Assembly: GCF_014174355.1 (NCBI RefSeq)
Contig: NZ_JABEQF010000003.1
Coordinates: 62,001 to 126,000 of the forward strand
Length of the DNA stretch: 64,000 bases
Direction of reading: 5' to 3'
Source: Gluconacetobacter azotocaptans
GTDB taxonomy: Bacteria; Pseudomonadota; Alphaproteobacteria; Acetobacterales; Acetobacteraceae
Shown here: positions 48,564 through 59,014 of the stretch, piece after piece
Layout: the number at the start of each line of letters is the position of its first letter
Numbering within the stretch: the stretch's first letter is position 1
Made by a program: the position numbers and the translations under genes
Notes under the pieces: model-generated
Told to the model about the DNA's origin: nothing
The model's database searches: none
Seen by the model: the letters and a program-made list of their open reading frames with translations, nothing else

Positions 48564-49145
48564 ATGAGCGACGACATGGGAAGGCCGGATACGGGTGGGT
48601 TCGTCACGCTGTCGTCGCGCATCGTTTATGAAAACCCGTGGACCCGCCTGCGCGAGGACATCATCCGTCGTCCCGATGGCGGCGAGGGTCTGTACGGCGT
48701 GGTCGAACGCGGCGAATTCGTCGTCGTCCTGCCGTTGGGAAACGGGCCGGAGGGGCCTACCGTGACCCTGGTCCGGCAATATCGCTATCCGGTGCGCGCG
48801 CGGCTGTGGGAACTGCCGATGGGCATGTGGGAACACCGCCCCGACACCGACCCCGAAATCGTGGCCCACGGCGAACTGGAAGAGGAAACCGGCCTGCGCG
48901 CCTTTGCCCTGCGCCATGCCGGCACGCTGTACCAGGGGGCGGGCTATTCCACCCAGCGGGGCCATGTCTACCTGGCGACCGGCCTGACGCAGGGTCCGCC
49001 CCGGCGCGAGGCCACGGAAGGGGACATGACCAGCCACACCGTCCCCCTGGCCGAGCTGGAGCGCATGATCCGCGACGGCGAAATCACCTGCATGGTCACC
49101 CTGGCCGCCGTCGCGCTGGTGCGTGCCCGGGGGTGGATTCCGTAA
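48564..49145 (+). CDS. NUDIX hydrolase, 193 aa
   Basis: ADP-ribose pyrophosphatase-like NUDIX domain (about 45-185). The NUDIX box appears as GMWE...GELEEETGL (87-111), with the catalytic Glu cluster intact, but the usual Arg before the first Glu is Gly103. GAGGAGGA gives a strong ribosome site for ATG at 48564. Substrate probably a nucleoside diphosphate derivative. Confidence 0.9.
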   Translation: MSDDMGRPDTGGFVTLSSRIVYENPWTRLREDIIRRPDGGEGLYGVVERGEFVVVLPLGNGPEGPTVTLVRQYRYPVRARLWELPMGMWEHRPDTDPEIVAHGELEEETGLRAFALRHAGTLYQGAGYSTQRGHVYLATGLTQGPPRREATEGDMTSHTVPLAELERMIRDGEITCMVTLAAVALVRARGWIP

Positions 49146-49240
49146 TCGGGGGTCCGGGCCTCAGGCCCCGGCGGGTTCGGGCAACGCATAAACCTTCGGT
49201 TCACGATCGTCGGGCAGGCTCGCGCTTCACGCGCAGGAGC

Positions 49241-49744
49241 ATGCAGCACCCCATGACCGAAGGACATGCCGTCGACACCCTTCCCGGCGGGACCTCGTCC
49301 CCCCCGCCGACGCCCCGCGCGCTGATCGTCAGCCAGTACGTCAAATCGGTCGCCTTTGCGGTTCCCGCCGCGCCGGGAGTGCATGCCGCCCCCAAGGGGA
49401 TGCCCGCCCTGCATCTGGACCTGGATGTCGATGCGCGGCAGGTCGAGGGAGCGTCCAGCCTGTTCGAGGTCGCGCTGATCCTGCGCTGCCGGGGAAACGC
49501 CCCCGCCGGCCAGGGGCCGGCGCGTGCGGTGTTCGAGGCCGATATCGCCTATGCCGCCCTGGTGTCCCTGCACGACGCGCCCCCCGCCGCGCTGGAACCC
49601 CTGCTGCTGATCGACGTGCCGGCCATGATCTTCCCGGCGGCGCGCAACGTGCTGGCCGACCTGACGCGCGAGGCCGGGTTCGCGCCGGTGCTGATGCACC
49701 CGGTGGATTTCCCCGCCCTGTATCGCGCCCGCCGGCCCACCTGA
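49241..49744 (+). CDS. secB: Protein-export chaperone SecB, 167 aa
   Basis: Keeps precursors unfolded for SecA. ALIVSQYVKSVAFAVP, PALHLDLDVDARQVEG and the C-terminal PVLMHPVDFPALYRAR are characteristic. Two starts (49241 and 49253) are in frame; AGGAG precedes the first by four bases. The N-terminal 20 residues are Pro/Gly-rich, as in several alphaproteobacterial SecB proteins. Confidence 0.95.
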   Translation: MQHPMTEGHAVDTLPGGTSSPPPTPRALIVSQYVKSVAFAVPAAPGVHAAPKGMPALHLDLDVDARQVEGASSLFEVALILRCRGNAPAGQGPARAVFEADIAYAALVSLHDAPPAALEPLLLIDVPAMIFPAARNVLADLTREAGFAPVLMHPVDFPALYRARRPT

Positions 49745-49850
49745 CGGCCCACTGACGGCCACGGATTGCATTTCCCGCGCCGTGTTCGCACATTCCCCTC
49801 GATTGTCGTGCCGCGCCGACGCGCCGCGACGCCGGATCGAGGATGGGATT

Positions 49851-51257
49851 ATGGGTATGACGAGCGGACGCGACCTGAACGCCGTGCTGGGCCGGGTGGA
49901 CCGTACGCTGGAATCCAGCCTGGACCGGCTGTTCGATTTCCTGCGGATTCCCAGCATTTCGGCCCAGCCGGCCCATGCCGGCGACTGCCGCCGGGCGGCG
50001 GAATGGCTGTGCGCGGAACTGACCGCGATCGGCCTCGACGCCTCGGTGCGCGATACGCCCGGCCACCCGATGGTCGTCGCCCATGACCATGGCACGGCCG
50101 AGGGGCCGCATGTGCTGTTCTACGGCCATTACGACGTGCAGCCGGTCGATCCGCTGGACTTGTGGGATTCCGCGCCGTTCGACCCGAAACTGGTCCGCAA
50201 TGCCGACGGCACGGCGCGGATCGTCGCGCGCGGCGCGTCCGACGACAAGGGGCAGGTCATGACCTTTGTCGAGGCCCTGCGCGCCCTGAGGGCCGAACAC
50301 GGCACCTTGCCGCTGCGCGTCTCGGTCGTCATCGAAGGCGAGGAGGAAAGCGGCGGCGCCAACCTGCTGCCGTTCCTCGAAGCCAATCGCGACGAACTGC
50401 GCGCCGACGTGGCGCTGATCTGCGACACCTCGATGCTGGACGGCGGGGTGCCGGCCATCACCACCGCCCTGCGCGGCATGGTGGGCGAGGACGTGACCAT
50501 CCATTGCGCCAACCGCGATCTGCATTCGGGTATCTACGGCAACGCCGCGCGAAACCCGATCGAACTGCTGTGCGGCATCCTGGCCTCGGTCCGCGAGGCC
50601 GGCAGCGGGCGTGTCGTCCTGCCAGGCTTCTACGACGGGGTGCAGGACCCCTCGGCCGAGGTCCGCGCCCAATGGCAGGCCATCGCGCCGTCCGACGCCG
50701 ACTTCCTTGGCCCCGTGGGCCTGTCGGTGCCGGCGGGCGAACGCGGCTATTCCGCGATCGAACAGACCTGGTGCCGCCCGACCTTTGAAATCAACGGCAT
50801 GACCGGCGGTTATACCGGCGACGGGTTCAAGACGGTGCTGCCGGCCCAGGCCTCGGCCAAGGTGTCGTTCCGGCTGGTCGCGGGGCAGGACCCGGCCCGC
50901 GTCCGCGCGGCCTTCCGCGACCATGTGCGCGCGATGCTACCGGCCGATTGCACCGTCGAATTCGCCGCCCATGGCGGGTCGTTTGCCAGCGTCGTGCCGT
51001 CGGACGGCCCGGCGCTGCGGGCGGCGCTGACCGCGCTGGGCGCGGAGTGGGGCCATCCGGCGGTCACGATCGGCAGCGGCGGCTCGATCCCGGTGGTGTC
51101 CGAGGTGAAGCAGGCCCTGGGCATGGACGCGCTGCTGATCGGCTTCGCGCTGGAGGACGACCGCATCCACTCCCCCAACGAGAAATACGACCTGACCTCG
51201 TTCCATCGCGGCATCCGCTCGTGGGTGCGGGTGCTGGGGGCGCTGGCCGACGTGTAA
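49851..51257 (+). CDS. M20-family metallopeptidase (dipeptidase), 468 aa
   Basis: Di-zinc peptidase of the ArgE/DapE/carnosinase group. Metal ligands are visible in FYGHYDVQPVD (His, Asp), GASDDKGQ, and the catalytic EGEEESGG; the dimerisation domain follows, with a C-terminal His in DRIHSPNEK. ATG at 49851 with GAGGATGG upstream. Probably cytosolic peptide turnover. Confidence 0.92.
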   Translation: MGMTSGRDLNAVLGRVDRTLESSLDRLFDFLRIPSISAQPAHAGDCRRAAEWLCAELTAIGLDASVRDTPGHPMVVAHDHGTAEGPHVLFYGHYDVQPVDPLDLWDSAPFDPKLVRNADGTARIVARGASDDKGQVMTFVEALRALRAEHGTLPLRVSVVIEGEEESGGANLLPFLEANRDELRADVALICDTSMLDGGVPAITTALRGMVGEDVTIHCANRDLHSGIYGNAARNPIELLCGILASVREAGSGRVVLPGFYDGVQDPSAEVRAQWQAIAPSDADFLGPVGLSVPAGERGYSAIEQTWCRPTFEINGMTGGYTGDGFKTVLPAQASAKVSFRLVAGQDPARVRAAFRDHVRAMLPADCTVEFAAHGGSFASVVPSDGPALRAALTALGAEWGHPAVTIGSGGSIPVVSEVKQALGMDALLIGFALEDDRIHSPNEKYDLTSFHRGIRSWVRVLGALADV

Positions 51258-51375
51258 GCGGGGCTCTGCCCCGCACCCCGCCAAAGGCAGTCGCCTTTGG
51301 AAACCAGTCGTTGAAACAGATCGGGGTCAAGGGGCCTGCGGCCCCTTGCGGATTCGGGCGGAGCCCGCAAAAGAC
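51258..51375. repeat. Intergenic hairpin-rich repeat, copy A
   Basis: A string of short hairpins (GGGGCTCTGCCCC, AAAGGCAGTCGCCTTT, GGGGCCTGCGGCCCC, GCGGAGCCCGC) fills the gap between the peptidase and pdxA. Order and spacing are shared with 53131-53250. It may act as terminator or mRNA stabiliser. Confidence 0.75.
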
Positions 51376-51399
51376 CCCACCTCATAGGATAGTGGCAAC

Positions 51400-52392
51400 A
51401 TGACAGACGGCAGGCGGACGATGCTGGCGCTGACGATGGGCGATCCGGCCGGGATCGGGCCGGAGATCACCGCCGCCGCGTGGCGCGCCCTGCGCGCGGG
51501 CGACGGCCCGGTCTTCGTCGTGCCGGGCGACGTCGCCCTGCTGTCCGCCCACGCCCCGGTGCGTGCGGTAGCCGACATGGCCGAAGCTGCCTTGGTTTTC
51601 CCCGACGCCCTGCCGGTCCTGCCCGTCGATCTGGTACGGCCCGCCCGGCCGGGCCAACCCGATTCCGCCAACGCGCCGGCCATCACCGGCAGCATCGAAC
51701 GCGCGGTGCGCCTGGCGCAGGCCGGCCAGATCGCGGCCATGGTCACCAACCCGATCAGCAAGCTGGTGCTGAAGCAGGCGGGTTTCCCTCACCCCGGTCA
51801 TACGGAATATCTGGCCGAACTCTGCGGTGTTGCGGGGCAGGAGGTCATGATGCTGGCATGCCCCGAACTGCGGGTGGTGCCGGTGACGGTGCATGTGTCG
51901 CTGCGCCGCGCGCTGGACAGCCTGACCACGGCGGAAATCATCCGCTGCGGCCGCACGGCGGCGGCGGCCTTGCGGCGTGACTTCGCGATCGCGTCCCCCC
52001 GCCTGGCGGTCGCCGGCCTGAACCCGCATGCCGGCGAGGGCGGGGTAATGGGGGACGAGGAACAGACGATCATCGGCCCGGCCATCGCGGCGCTGCAGGC
52101 CGACGGGTTCGACGTCACCGGCCCCTGGCCGCCCGACACCATGTTCACGCCGCCAGCCCGGGCGCGCTATGATGTGGCGCTGTGCATGTATCACGACCAG
52201 GCGCTGATCCCGCTGAAGACCATCGACATGGCGGGCGGGGTGAACGTGACGCTGGGCCTGCCCATCGTCCGGACCTCGCCCGACCACGGGACGGCGTTCG
52301 ACATCGCGGGACAGGGTGTCGCCGACCCGTCCAGCCTGCTGGCCGCCCTGCGCCTGGCGGATGACATGGCGCGCAACAGGGGGGCCGCATGA
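51400..52392 (+). CDS. pdxA: 4-hydroxythreonine-4-phosphate dehydrogenase PdxA, 330 aa
   Basis: Oxidises 4-phosphohydroxy-L-threonine in de novo pyridoxal phosphate synthesis. [13 protein letters not shown] (9-21), [18 protein letters not shown] with a metal-binding His and [12 protein letters not shown] (about 261-272) with [14 protein letters not shown] are diagnostic. It overlaps pdxJ by four bases, coupling the two enzymes that supply and use the same intermediate. Confidence 0.97.
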   Translation: MTDGRRTMLALTMGDPAGIGPEITAAAWRALRAGDGPVFVVPGDVALLSAHAPVRAVADMAEAALVFPDALPVLPVDLVRPARPGQPDSANAPAITGSIERAVRLAQAGQIAAMVTNPISKLVLKQAGFPHPGHTEYLAELCGVAGQEVMMLACPELRVVPVTVHVSLRRALDSLTTAEIIRCGRTAAAALRRDFAIASPRLAVAGLNPHAGEGGVMGDEEQTIIGPAIAALQADGFDVTGPWPPDTMFTPPARARYDVALCMYHDQALIPLKTIDMAGGVNVTLGLPIVRTSPDHGTAFDIAGQGVADPSSLLAALRLADDMARNRGAA

Positions 52393-53150
52393 CCGATTCC
52401 ACTCCGCCCAAGGTGCTACGGCCCAAAATGCTGCGGTTGGGCGTCAACATCGACCACGTGGCGACGGTGCGCAACGCGCGCGGCGGCGCGCACCCCGACC
52501 CGGTGGAGGCCGCCCGCCTGGCCGCAGCATGCGGCGCGGACGGCATCACCGCCCATCTGCGCGAGGACCGGCGCCATATCCGCGATGCCGACCTCGCTCG
52601 CCTGCGCGCCGACGTCTCTGCCCCGCTGAACATGGAAATGGCCGCAACGGACGAGATGGTGGGCATCGCCCTGTCCCTGCGGCCGCATGCGTGCTGCATC
52701 GTCCCCGAACGCCGGGCCGAGGTCACGACCGAGGGCGGGCTGGACGTCGCCGGCCAGGTCGCGGCCCTGGAACCGCGCGTCCGCGCGCTGGGCGAGGCGG
52801 GCATCCGCGTGTCGATGTTCATCGACCCCGACCCGGCGCAGATCGCGGCCTCGGCCGCCATCGGCGCGGCGGTGGTGGAACTGCACACCGGCGCCTACGC
52901 CGAAGGCCGCGCCGGCGAACTGGACCGCCTGCGCGCCGCCGCCATCGCGGCCGACGCGGCCGGGCTGGAGGTCCATGCCGGCCATGGCCTGACCTACGAC
53001 AATGTCGGCCCGATCGCCGCCCTGCCGCAGATCGTGGAACTGAATATCGGCCATTTCCTGATCGGCCAGGCGATCTTCGACGGCCTGCCTGCCGTCATCG
53101 CGCGGATGCGACAGGAGATGGAGCGGGGCAGGCAAGGGCTTTGCCCTTGA
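52389..53150 (+). CDS. pdxJ: Pyridoxine 5'-phosphate synthase PdxJ, 253 aa
   Basis: Condenses the PdxA product with deoxyxylulose phosphate. [14 protein letters not shown] (20-33), [27 protein letters not shown] and [12 protein letters not shown] are family signatures. Directly coupled to pdxA. The 3' end runs into intergenic repeat B. Confidence 0.97.
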   Translation: MTDSTPPKVLRPKMLRLGVNIDHVATVRNARGGAHPDPVEAARLAAACGADGITAHLREDRRHIRDADLARLRADVSAPLNMEMAATDEMVGIALSLRPHACCIVPERRAEVTTEGGLDVAGQVAALEPRVRALGEAGIRVSMFIDPDPAQIAASAAIGAAVVELHTGAYAEGRAGELDRLRAAAIAADAAGLEVHAGHGLTYDNVGPIAALPQIVELNIGHFLIGQAIFDGLPAVIARMRQEMERGRQGLCP

Positions 53151-53250
53151 CCCACCAAAGGGCGTAGCCCTTTGGAAACCCGTGACTCTATAAGACGAAT
53201 GGGATGCAAGGGCCGAGGCCCTTGCCGGGTTCGGGCGAAGCCCGGCCTTT
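53131..53250. repeat. Intergenic hairpin-rich repeat, copy B
   Basis: Related to copy A: AAGGGCTTTGCCCTT, AAAGGGCGTAGCCCTTT, AAGGGCCGAGGCCCTT and GGGCGAAGCCC in the same order. It lies between convergent pdxJ and tldD and touches both 3' ends, so it can serve as a two-way terminator. Confidence 0.75.
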
Positions 53251-54724
53251 ACTTCCCCGTTCCGCCCACCGTCAGCCCGGTCATCTTCAGCGTGGGCTGG
53301 CCCACGCCCACCGGCACGCCCTGGCCGGCCTTGCCGCAGGTGCCGATGCCCGGGTCCAGGGCCATGTCGCCGCCGATCATCGTCACCCGGGTCATCGCGT
53401 CGGCCCCGTTGCCGATCAGGGTGGCGCCGCGTACCGGGGCCGTGACCTTGCCGTCTTCGATCAGATAGGCTTCCGACGCCGCGAAGACGAACTTGCCCGA
53501 GGTGATGTCCACCTGGCCGCCGCCGAAATTGACGGCGTACAGGCCGCGCTTCGTCGAGCGGATCATCTCGTCGGTCGTGGAGTCGCCGCCCAGCATGATG
53601 GTATTGGTCATGCGTGGCATCGGCGCGTGGGCGTAGGATTGCCGCCGGCCATTGCCGGTGGGGCGCACGCCCATCAGGCGCGCGTTCATCCGGTCCTGGA
53701 TGTAGCCGGTCAGGATGCCGTCCTCGATCATTACCGTCCGGCCCGACGGCGTGCCTTCGTCATCGACGGTCAGGCTGCCGCGCCGGTCGGGCAGGGTGCC
53801 GTCATCGACGACCGTCACCCCCGGGGCGGCGACGCGCTTGCCCATCAGGCCGGCGAAGGCCGACGTGCCCTTGCGGTTGAAATCGCCTTCGAGCCCATGG
53901 CCCACGGCCTCGTGCAGCAGGATGCCGGGCCAGCCCGACCCCAGGACGATCTCCATCTCGCCCGCCGGGGCGGGGACGGCGTCCAGATTGACCAGCGCCA
54001 TGCGCAGGGCCTCGTCCACCGCGCCCTTCCACACGGCCTCATCCAGCAGGCGGGTGTAGGAATAGCGCCCGCCCAGCCCATGACCGCCGCTTTCGCGCCG
54101 GCCGTCCTTCTCCACCACCACGGACACGTTCAGCCGCACCAGCGGCCGCAGATCGGCGACGCGCTGGCCGTCGGCACGGATGATCTGCACCGCCTGCCAT
54201 TCCGCGGCCAGCGAGGCCGAAACCTGCACCACCCGGGAATCCCGCCCCCGGGCATAGCCGTCCAGCGCCGACAGCAGGGCGGCGCGCGACGCGAAATCGG
54301 TCTCGCCCAGCGGGTTGGCGTCGCCATACAGGTGCCGGTTGGTGGCCTGCGGGCCGGCGGCCATGACGCCGGAGCGCCCGGCGCGGACCTGCGTCACCGT
54401 CTCCGCCGCGCGCATCAGAGCCGATTCGCTCAATTCGTCGGCATGGGCGAAGCCGGTTTCCTCGCCCAGGATGGCGCGCAGGCCGAACCCCGACGAGGTA
54501 TCGAAGGTGGCCGACCGGATCACCCCGTCGTCCAGCGAGATCATCTCGCTCTCGCGATATTCCAGGAACAGTTCGCCGTCATCCATGCCCTCCAGCGTGC
54601 GGCGGACCAGGTTTTCGGCCTCGGTGCGTCCCAGCGTGGCCCCCGCCCGGTCGAAGAACAGACGGTCGGTGGCGGTCAGTGGGTTCAGGATGGGGGGATT
54701 CAGGATAGGAGCGGTCGAGGGCAT
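53249..54724 (-). CDS. tldD: Metalloprotease TldD, 491 aa
   Basis: Works with TldE/PmbA in peptide degradation and maturation. The zinc motif is HEAVGHGLEGD (about 271-281), with conserved SYAHAPMPRMTN and a C-terminal GIGTCGKAGQG. The gene for the partner is not in this window. The N-terminus begins with a repeated NPPILNP stretch upstream of the domain, so the true start may be slightly downstream. Confidence 0.95.
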   Translation of the reverse strand: MPSTAPILNPPILNPLTATDRLFFDRAGATLGRTEAENLVRRTLEGMDDGELFLEYRESEMISLDDGVIRSATFDTSSGFGLRAILGEETGFAHADELSESALMRAAETVTQVRAGRSGVMAAGPQATNRHLYGDANPLGETDFASRAALLSALDGYARGRDSRVVQVSASLAAEWQAVQIIRADGQRVADLRPLVRLNVSVVVEKDGRRESGGHGLGGRYSYTRLLDEAVWKGAVDEALRMALVNLDAVPAPAGEMEIVLGSGWPGILLHEAVGHGLEGDFNRKGTSAFAGLMGKRVAAPGVTVVDDGTLPDRRGSLTVDDEGTPSGRTVMIEDGILTGYIQDRMNARLMGVRPTGNGRRQSYAHAPMPRMTNTIMLGGDSTTDEMIRSTKRGLYAVNFGGGQVDITSGKFVFAASEAYLIEDGKVTAPVRGATLIGNGADAMTRVTMIGGDMALDPGIGTCGKAGQGVPVGVGQPTLKMTGLTVGGTGK

Positions 54725-54926
54725 CGGGCGGTCTCCGGACGGCGGGGTCGGTTATCGCAAGTCATAATCGTATTCCGACATGGGGCGAAACCGTCCGATT
54801 GGCCAGCACCGGCAGGTGCCGAAGGGGTGAACTTCCCTCCATCCGGGCCGTTTTTCTTTCCGATCCCGCCGCCGCAAGGCATCCTGACCCCGCCAAGTCC
54901 CTGACCGACCGAGGAAACCGCGCCCA

Positions 54927-57104
54927 GTGACAGTGCCCGATCAGACCCGTCCCCCCGCCTCCGCATGGTCCCGCGTCCGCATCGCACCTTCTCTGGCCGG
55001 CCTTCTGGCCGTCCTGCCGGCCGTCATGGCGCCGGCGGCGGTGGCCCAGGATGTCATGCAGGGCGCCCCCCCGGACAGCGCCGCGCAGGCCATGCTTCTG
55101 CCGGCCCCTTTTCCGCCCCCGGTCGCCGCCGTCGCGCCCTTCGGCGCGGCCCTTCCGCCGCCCGCGGTCTATCTGGCACGGCTTCCGGCCGGCCCGGCGG
55201 TGGCGGTGCCCTCGGCCGACCAGCAGGATCTGCGCCCGCCCTCCATCGCGCTGGACGGTTTGTTCGCCGCCATCGGCGCGGCCCATGTCTTCGACGACGC
55301 CAAGACCGTCGCCGACGCCATCCCCGACGAGGCCCCGGACGCGCTGCTGGCCGATTACGCGGCGCAGAAGGCCCGCCCCGGATTCGTGCTGAAGGATTTC
55401 GTGGCCCAGCATTTCTCGGTCGCGCCGCGCCGGACCGTGTCCTACCGCCGCCGGCCGAACGAGGGCGTGCGCGATTACATCACCGGCATGTGGGAGGTCC
55501 TCAGCCGCCCGCCCGACACGCTGGTGGCCCATTCGTCGCTGCTGCCGCTGCCCTACACCTATGTCGTGCCCGGCGGCCGGTTCAGCGAGATGTACTATTG
55601 GGACAGCTATTTCACCATGATCGGCCTGTACGAGGATGGCCGGATCGACCTGATGCGCAGCATGGTGCGCGACATCGCCTCGCTGATCGACCGGTACGGA
55701 CACATGCCCAACGGCAACCGCACCTATTACCTCAGCCGTTCGGAACCGCCCTTCTTCGCGCTGATGATCGACCTGCTGGCGATGCATGACGGGCAGGTGG
55801 CCTACACCACTTTCCTGCCGCAACTGCAGCGCGAGTACGATTACTGGATGGATGGCGCGGCGCAGACCGCACCCGGCGGGGCCTACCGCCATGTCGTGCG
55901 CCTGCCCGACGGGACGGTGATGAACCGCCATTGGGACGATTTGTCGACCCCGCGCGACGAAAGCTCGCCCCAGGACATCGCCACCGCCGCCGCGACAAAC
56001 CGCCCGGCGGCGGAAGTCTACCGCGACCTGCGGGCCGGGGGCGAGACGGGATGGGATTTTTCGTCCCGCTGGCTGGCCGACGGGCACACCTTGTCGACCA
56101 TCCACACCACCGACCTGCTGCCGATCGAGCTGAACTGCCTGATCGCGCATCTGGAACAGACCCTGTCCCATGCCTATGCCCTGAGCGGGAACACGGCCCT
56201 GTCCGCCCGCTATGCGCATGAGGCCACGGCGCGGATCGACGCCATCCGCCGCCTGCTGTGGGACGGCAAGCAGGGGGCCTTCTTCGATTACGACTGGAAG
56301 AAGGGCGCGCTGTCGCCGGTCCTTTCGGGGGCGACGGTCATGCCCCTGTTCCTGCAGATGGCCACCCCCGACCAGGCGAAGGCCGTGGCCGCGACCCTGC
56401 GCGCCCGGCTGCTGAAAATCGGCGGGCTGGCGACCACCGACCGGGTCAGCGGCCAGCAATGGGATGCCCCCAATGGCTGGGCGCCGACGCAATGGATGGC
56501 GATCAAGGGCCTGAACCAGTACGGGATCGACGACCTGGCGCAGGAGATCGCCGCGCGCTGGATGGGCCGGGTGATCGGCACCTATGAAAAATCCGGCGTG
56601 CTGCTGGAAAAATATGACGTGGTGAACCCGGTGATCAGCCCGACCGGCGGCAAGGGCGGCGGCGAATATCCGATGCAGGTCGGCTTCGGCTGGACCAATG
56701 GCACCCTGCTGGGCCTGATGAACCGCTATCCGCAGGACACCCGCGTGGTGCTGGACCGCAACCCGCGCGCCGACCAGCCGGCCGCCCAGCCCCTGCCACC
56801 GTTCAATGCCTATGACGTGAAAGGCCCGGTGGTCGATCCTGCCCCGGTGCCCCAGGCCCAGGTGCCGCCTGCGCCGCTGCGTCCTTCCTCGCCCGAGGTT
56901 GCTGCCCCTGCGGTATCGCCCCCCGCCGCGCCGGCCCCTGCGTCAGGGTCGGCCGACGCCGCGCAGCCGGTGCAGGGTCACGATGGCGACGGTCAGAAGG
57001 ACGGCGGCCCAGGTCTGGTGCACGGTCCCGGCCCAGGCGGGCACGACCAGCAGCAGGGTGGTGACCCCCAGCGCGTACTGGATCAGCACGGCCCAGCCCA
57101 GTAG
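54927..57104 (+). CDS. treA: Periplasmic trehalase (GH37), 725 aa, extended C-terminus
   Basis: Hydrolyses trehalose to glucose outside the cytoplasm. A signal peptide spans about 1-41 ([20 protein letters not shown], then Q). Trehalase signatures are [15 protein letters not shown] (about 215-229) and [10 protein letters not shown] (about 511-520); [16 protein letters not shown] (about 577-592) completes the active site. After about 610 the protein is Pro/Ala-rich, and the last 162 bases are antisense to ctaA, so the end may be elongated by a lost stop. Residues before the first signature include a long Pro/Ala linker. Confidence 0.93.
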   Translation: MTVPDQTRPPASAWSRVRIAPSLAGLLAVLPAVMAPAAVAQDVMQGAPPDSAAQAMLLPAPFPPPVAAVAPFGAALPPPAVYLARLPAGPAVAVPSADQQDLRPPSIALDGLFAAIGAAHVFDDAKTVADAIPDEAPDALLADYAAQKARPGFVLKDFVAQHFSVAPRRTVSYRRRPNEGVRDYITGMWEVLSRPPDTLVAHSSLLPLPYTYVVPGGRFSEMYYWDSYFTMIGLYEDGRIDLMRSMVRDIASLIDRYGHMPNGNRTYYLSRSEPPFFALMIDLLAMHDGQVAYTTFLPQLQREYDYWMDGAAQTAPGGAYRHVVRLPDGTVMNRHWDDLSTPRDESSPQDIATAAATNRPAAEVYRDLRAGGETGWDFSSRWLADGHTLSTIHTTDLLPIELNCLIAHLEQTLSHAYALSGNTALSARYAHEATARIDAIRRLLWDGKQGAFFDYDWKKGALSPVLSGATVMPLFLQMATPDQAKAVAATLRARLLKIGGLATTDRVSGQQWDAPNGWAPTQWMAIKGLNQYGIDDLAQEIAARWMGRVIGTYEKSGVLLEKYDVVNPVISPTGGKGGGEYPMQVGFGWTNGTLLGLMNRYPQDTRVVLDRNPRADQPAAQPLPPFNAYDVKGPVVDPAPVPQAQVPPAPLRPSSPEVAAPAVSPPAAPAPASGSADAAQPVQGHDGDGQKDGGPGLVHGPGPGGHDQQQGGDPQRVLDQHGPAQ

Positions 57105-58043
57105 CATCAGCGCGTCCTGCACCGGCTTGCCGATCTGCGGCGTGCGCAGGCCCATGAACACGCAGGCCCCGATCGCCAGCGCGGTGGCGGTCGCCAGCAG
57201 CCGGTGGTCGAACTGGATGGCGGGAATATTCTGGAACCAGTTCAGCCAGAAGGGCGTCAACCGCGCATAGCCGGCCGGGATCAGGCGACCGTCCATCAGC
57301 GGGAACGTATTGTAGGTGAAGCCCGCGTGCGTCCCTGCCGTGAAGCCGCCGGCGATGATGGTGATCCCGATCAGCACGGTGGCGATCCGCACCAGCCGCC
57401 GGGTGCGCACCACCGGCGGCGTGGCCGGGATGAAGGGGGCGACGGGCGTGCGCACGGACAGGGCGGTCCACAGGATCGCGATATACAGCGCGAAGGCGCA
57501 GCACAGATGCAGCACCAGCCGAACCGGCGCCACCGCCGTGCTGTCGGGGTTGAAGCCCGAGGCGACCATGAACCAGCCGATGGCCCCCTGCAGCCCGCCC
57601 AGCACGAAGAACAGCAGCAGCCGCGCGACCAGCCCGCGCGTCAGAGCGCCGGTCACCGCGAACCACACCAGCGGCACCAGCAGCACCAGCCCGATCATCC
57701 GGCCCCAGAAGCGATGCGTCCATTCGGCCCAGAAAATCTTCTGGAACCCCGACAGGCCGAAGCCGTCATGCAGGATCTTGTACTGCGGAATGGTCTGGTA
57801 CAGCGCAAACTGCCGTTCCCATTCGGCATGCGTCAGCGGCGGCACGATGCCGGTGACCGGCCGCCAGTCCATGATCGACAGGCCCGAACCGGTCAGGCGG
57901 GTATAGCCGCCCAGCGCGATCATGCCGATCAGCATGAAGCACACGGCGAACAGCCAGACCGACACCCGGCGACGGTTTCGCAGGGTCACGGGCGTTGCGT
58001 CGTCGCGGCCGCCGGCCGGACGGTAGGAAATGCTTGCGGACAT
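56943..58043 (-). CDS. ctaA: Heme A synthase CtaA (COX15 type), 366 aa
   Basis: Oxidises heme O to heme A for terminal oxidases. Eight membrane helices; heme ligand histidines lie in [34 protein letters not shown] and [10 protein letters not shown], and [16 protein letters not shown] is the family's opening motif. It converges with treA, overlapping by 162 bases. Confidence 0.95.
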   Translation of the reverse strand: MSASISYRPAGGRDDATPVTLRNRRRVSVWLFAVCFMLIGMIALGGYTRLTGSGLSIMDWRPVTGIVPPLTHAEWERQFALYQTIPQYKILHDGFGLSGFQKIFWAEWTHRFWGRMIGLVLLVPLVWFAVTGALTRGLVARLLLFFVLGGLQGAIGWFMVASGFNPDSTAVAPVRLVLHLCCAFALYIAILWTALSVRTPVAPFIPATPPVVRTRRLVRIATVLIGITIIAGGFTAGTHAGFTYNTFPLMDGRLIPAGYARLTPFWLNWFQNIPAIQFDHRLLATATALAIGACVFMGLRTPQIGKPVQDALMLLGWAVLIQYALGVTTLLLVVPAWAGTVHQTWAAVLLTVAIVTLHRLRGVGRP

Positions 58044-58100
58044 GCGGTCGATTTAGACCGCCCTTGCCGCCGGCCGCAAGGCGATGCTAGGGCGCAAGCC

Positions 58101-58841
58101 ATGCCGTATTCCGATCCCCGGGCCGGCGCGGTCGGGCGGGCCAGCCCCCCGAACCCGCCGGATGCCTCCGGCCGGATGCGCGCGCTGGCGCGGCCGGCCC
58201 TGATGGTGGCCGCGTTCATGGCGGTGGGTACCCTGCTGCGCTTCACCCCCGGCCTGCACGGGCTGATGGCCGATACCGCCTTGCTGCGCGATGGGGCATG
58301 GGGGCGGGCGGTCTTCCTTCTGGTGGCCACCCTGTTCTGCGCGCTGGGCCTGCCGCGCCAGGTCGTCTGCTTCGCGGCCGGGGTGGCGTACGGCCCGTTC
58401 GCCGGGGTCGGATTCGCCACGGCGGCGACGGTGGCGGGGGCGGTGGCGGGGTTTTCGTGGGCGCGGTGCGTCGGGCGGGCGGCGGTGCGCCGGTGGCTGA
58501 GCGGGCGTCTGGGCGGGCGGCTGGCACGCCTGGACACTCTGGTCGCGGCCAGTCCGTTCGCCACGATCCTGACCTTGCGGCTGCTGCCGGTGGGGTCGGC
58601 GCTGATGCTGAACCTGCTGGCCGGGGTGTCGGCCGCCCCGGCGCGGTCCTTTTTTCTGGCCACCCTTGCCGGAAGCCTGCCCCAGACAATTGTCTTCGTC
58701 CTGCTGGGCAGCGGCGCGCGGATCGGCCACGCATGGCAGGTGGCTCTGGCGGCGCTGCTGTTCGCGGCCTCCGCCGCACTTGGCCTGTGGCTGATGCGAC
58801 GGGGCGGCATGACGCAGGGCGCCGCCCGGGACATGTCCTGA
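58101..58841 (+). CDS. VTT-domain (TVP38/TMEM64, DedA-like) membrane protein, 246 aa
   Basis: Inner-membrane protein with about five hydrophobic segments. CALGLPRQVVCFAAGVAYGP and LTLRLLPVGSALMLNLLAG match the SNARE-associated/VTT domain, thought to move lipids across membranes. ATG at 58101 lies 58 bases upstream of no other gene and divergent from ctaA. Confidence 0.85.
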   Translation: MPYSDPRAGAVGRASPPNPPDASGRMRALARPALMVAAFMAVGTLLRFTPGLHGLMADTALLRDGAWGRAVFLLVATLFCALGLPRQVVCFAAGVAYGPFAGVGFATAATVAGAVAGFSWARCVGRAAVRRWLSGRLGGRLARLDTLVAASPFATILTLRLLPVGSALMLNLLAGVSAAPARSFFLATLAGSLPQTIVFVLLGSGARIGHAWQVALAALLFAASAALGLWLMRRGGMTQGAARDMS

Positions 58842-59014
58842 AATTGCCACGTTCCCGCCGGTTTTGGCGGGCCCTGTGCGACCAACGGCAAGGTGGGCGG
58901 GCTGTTGCGGAGATGCACCGCGTACAGCGAATTGCTGCCTTACTGTATTTAGATGATGAAATGCGAAGGGCCGCTGGGATAGTAGGGCCCGACGATCTCT
59001 TACGGAGTGCCGCC

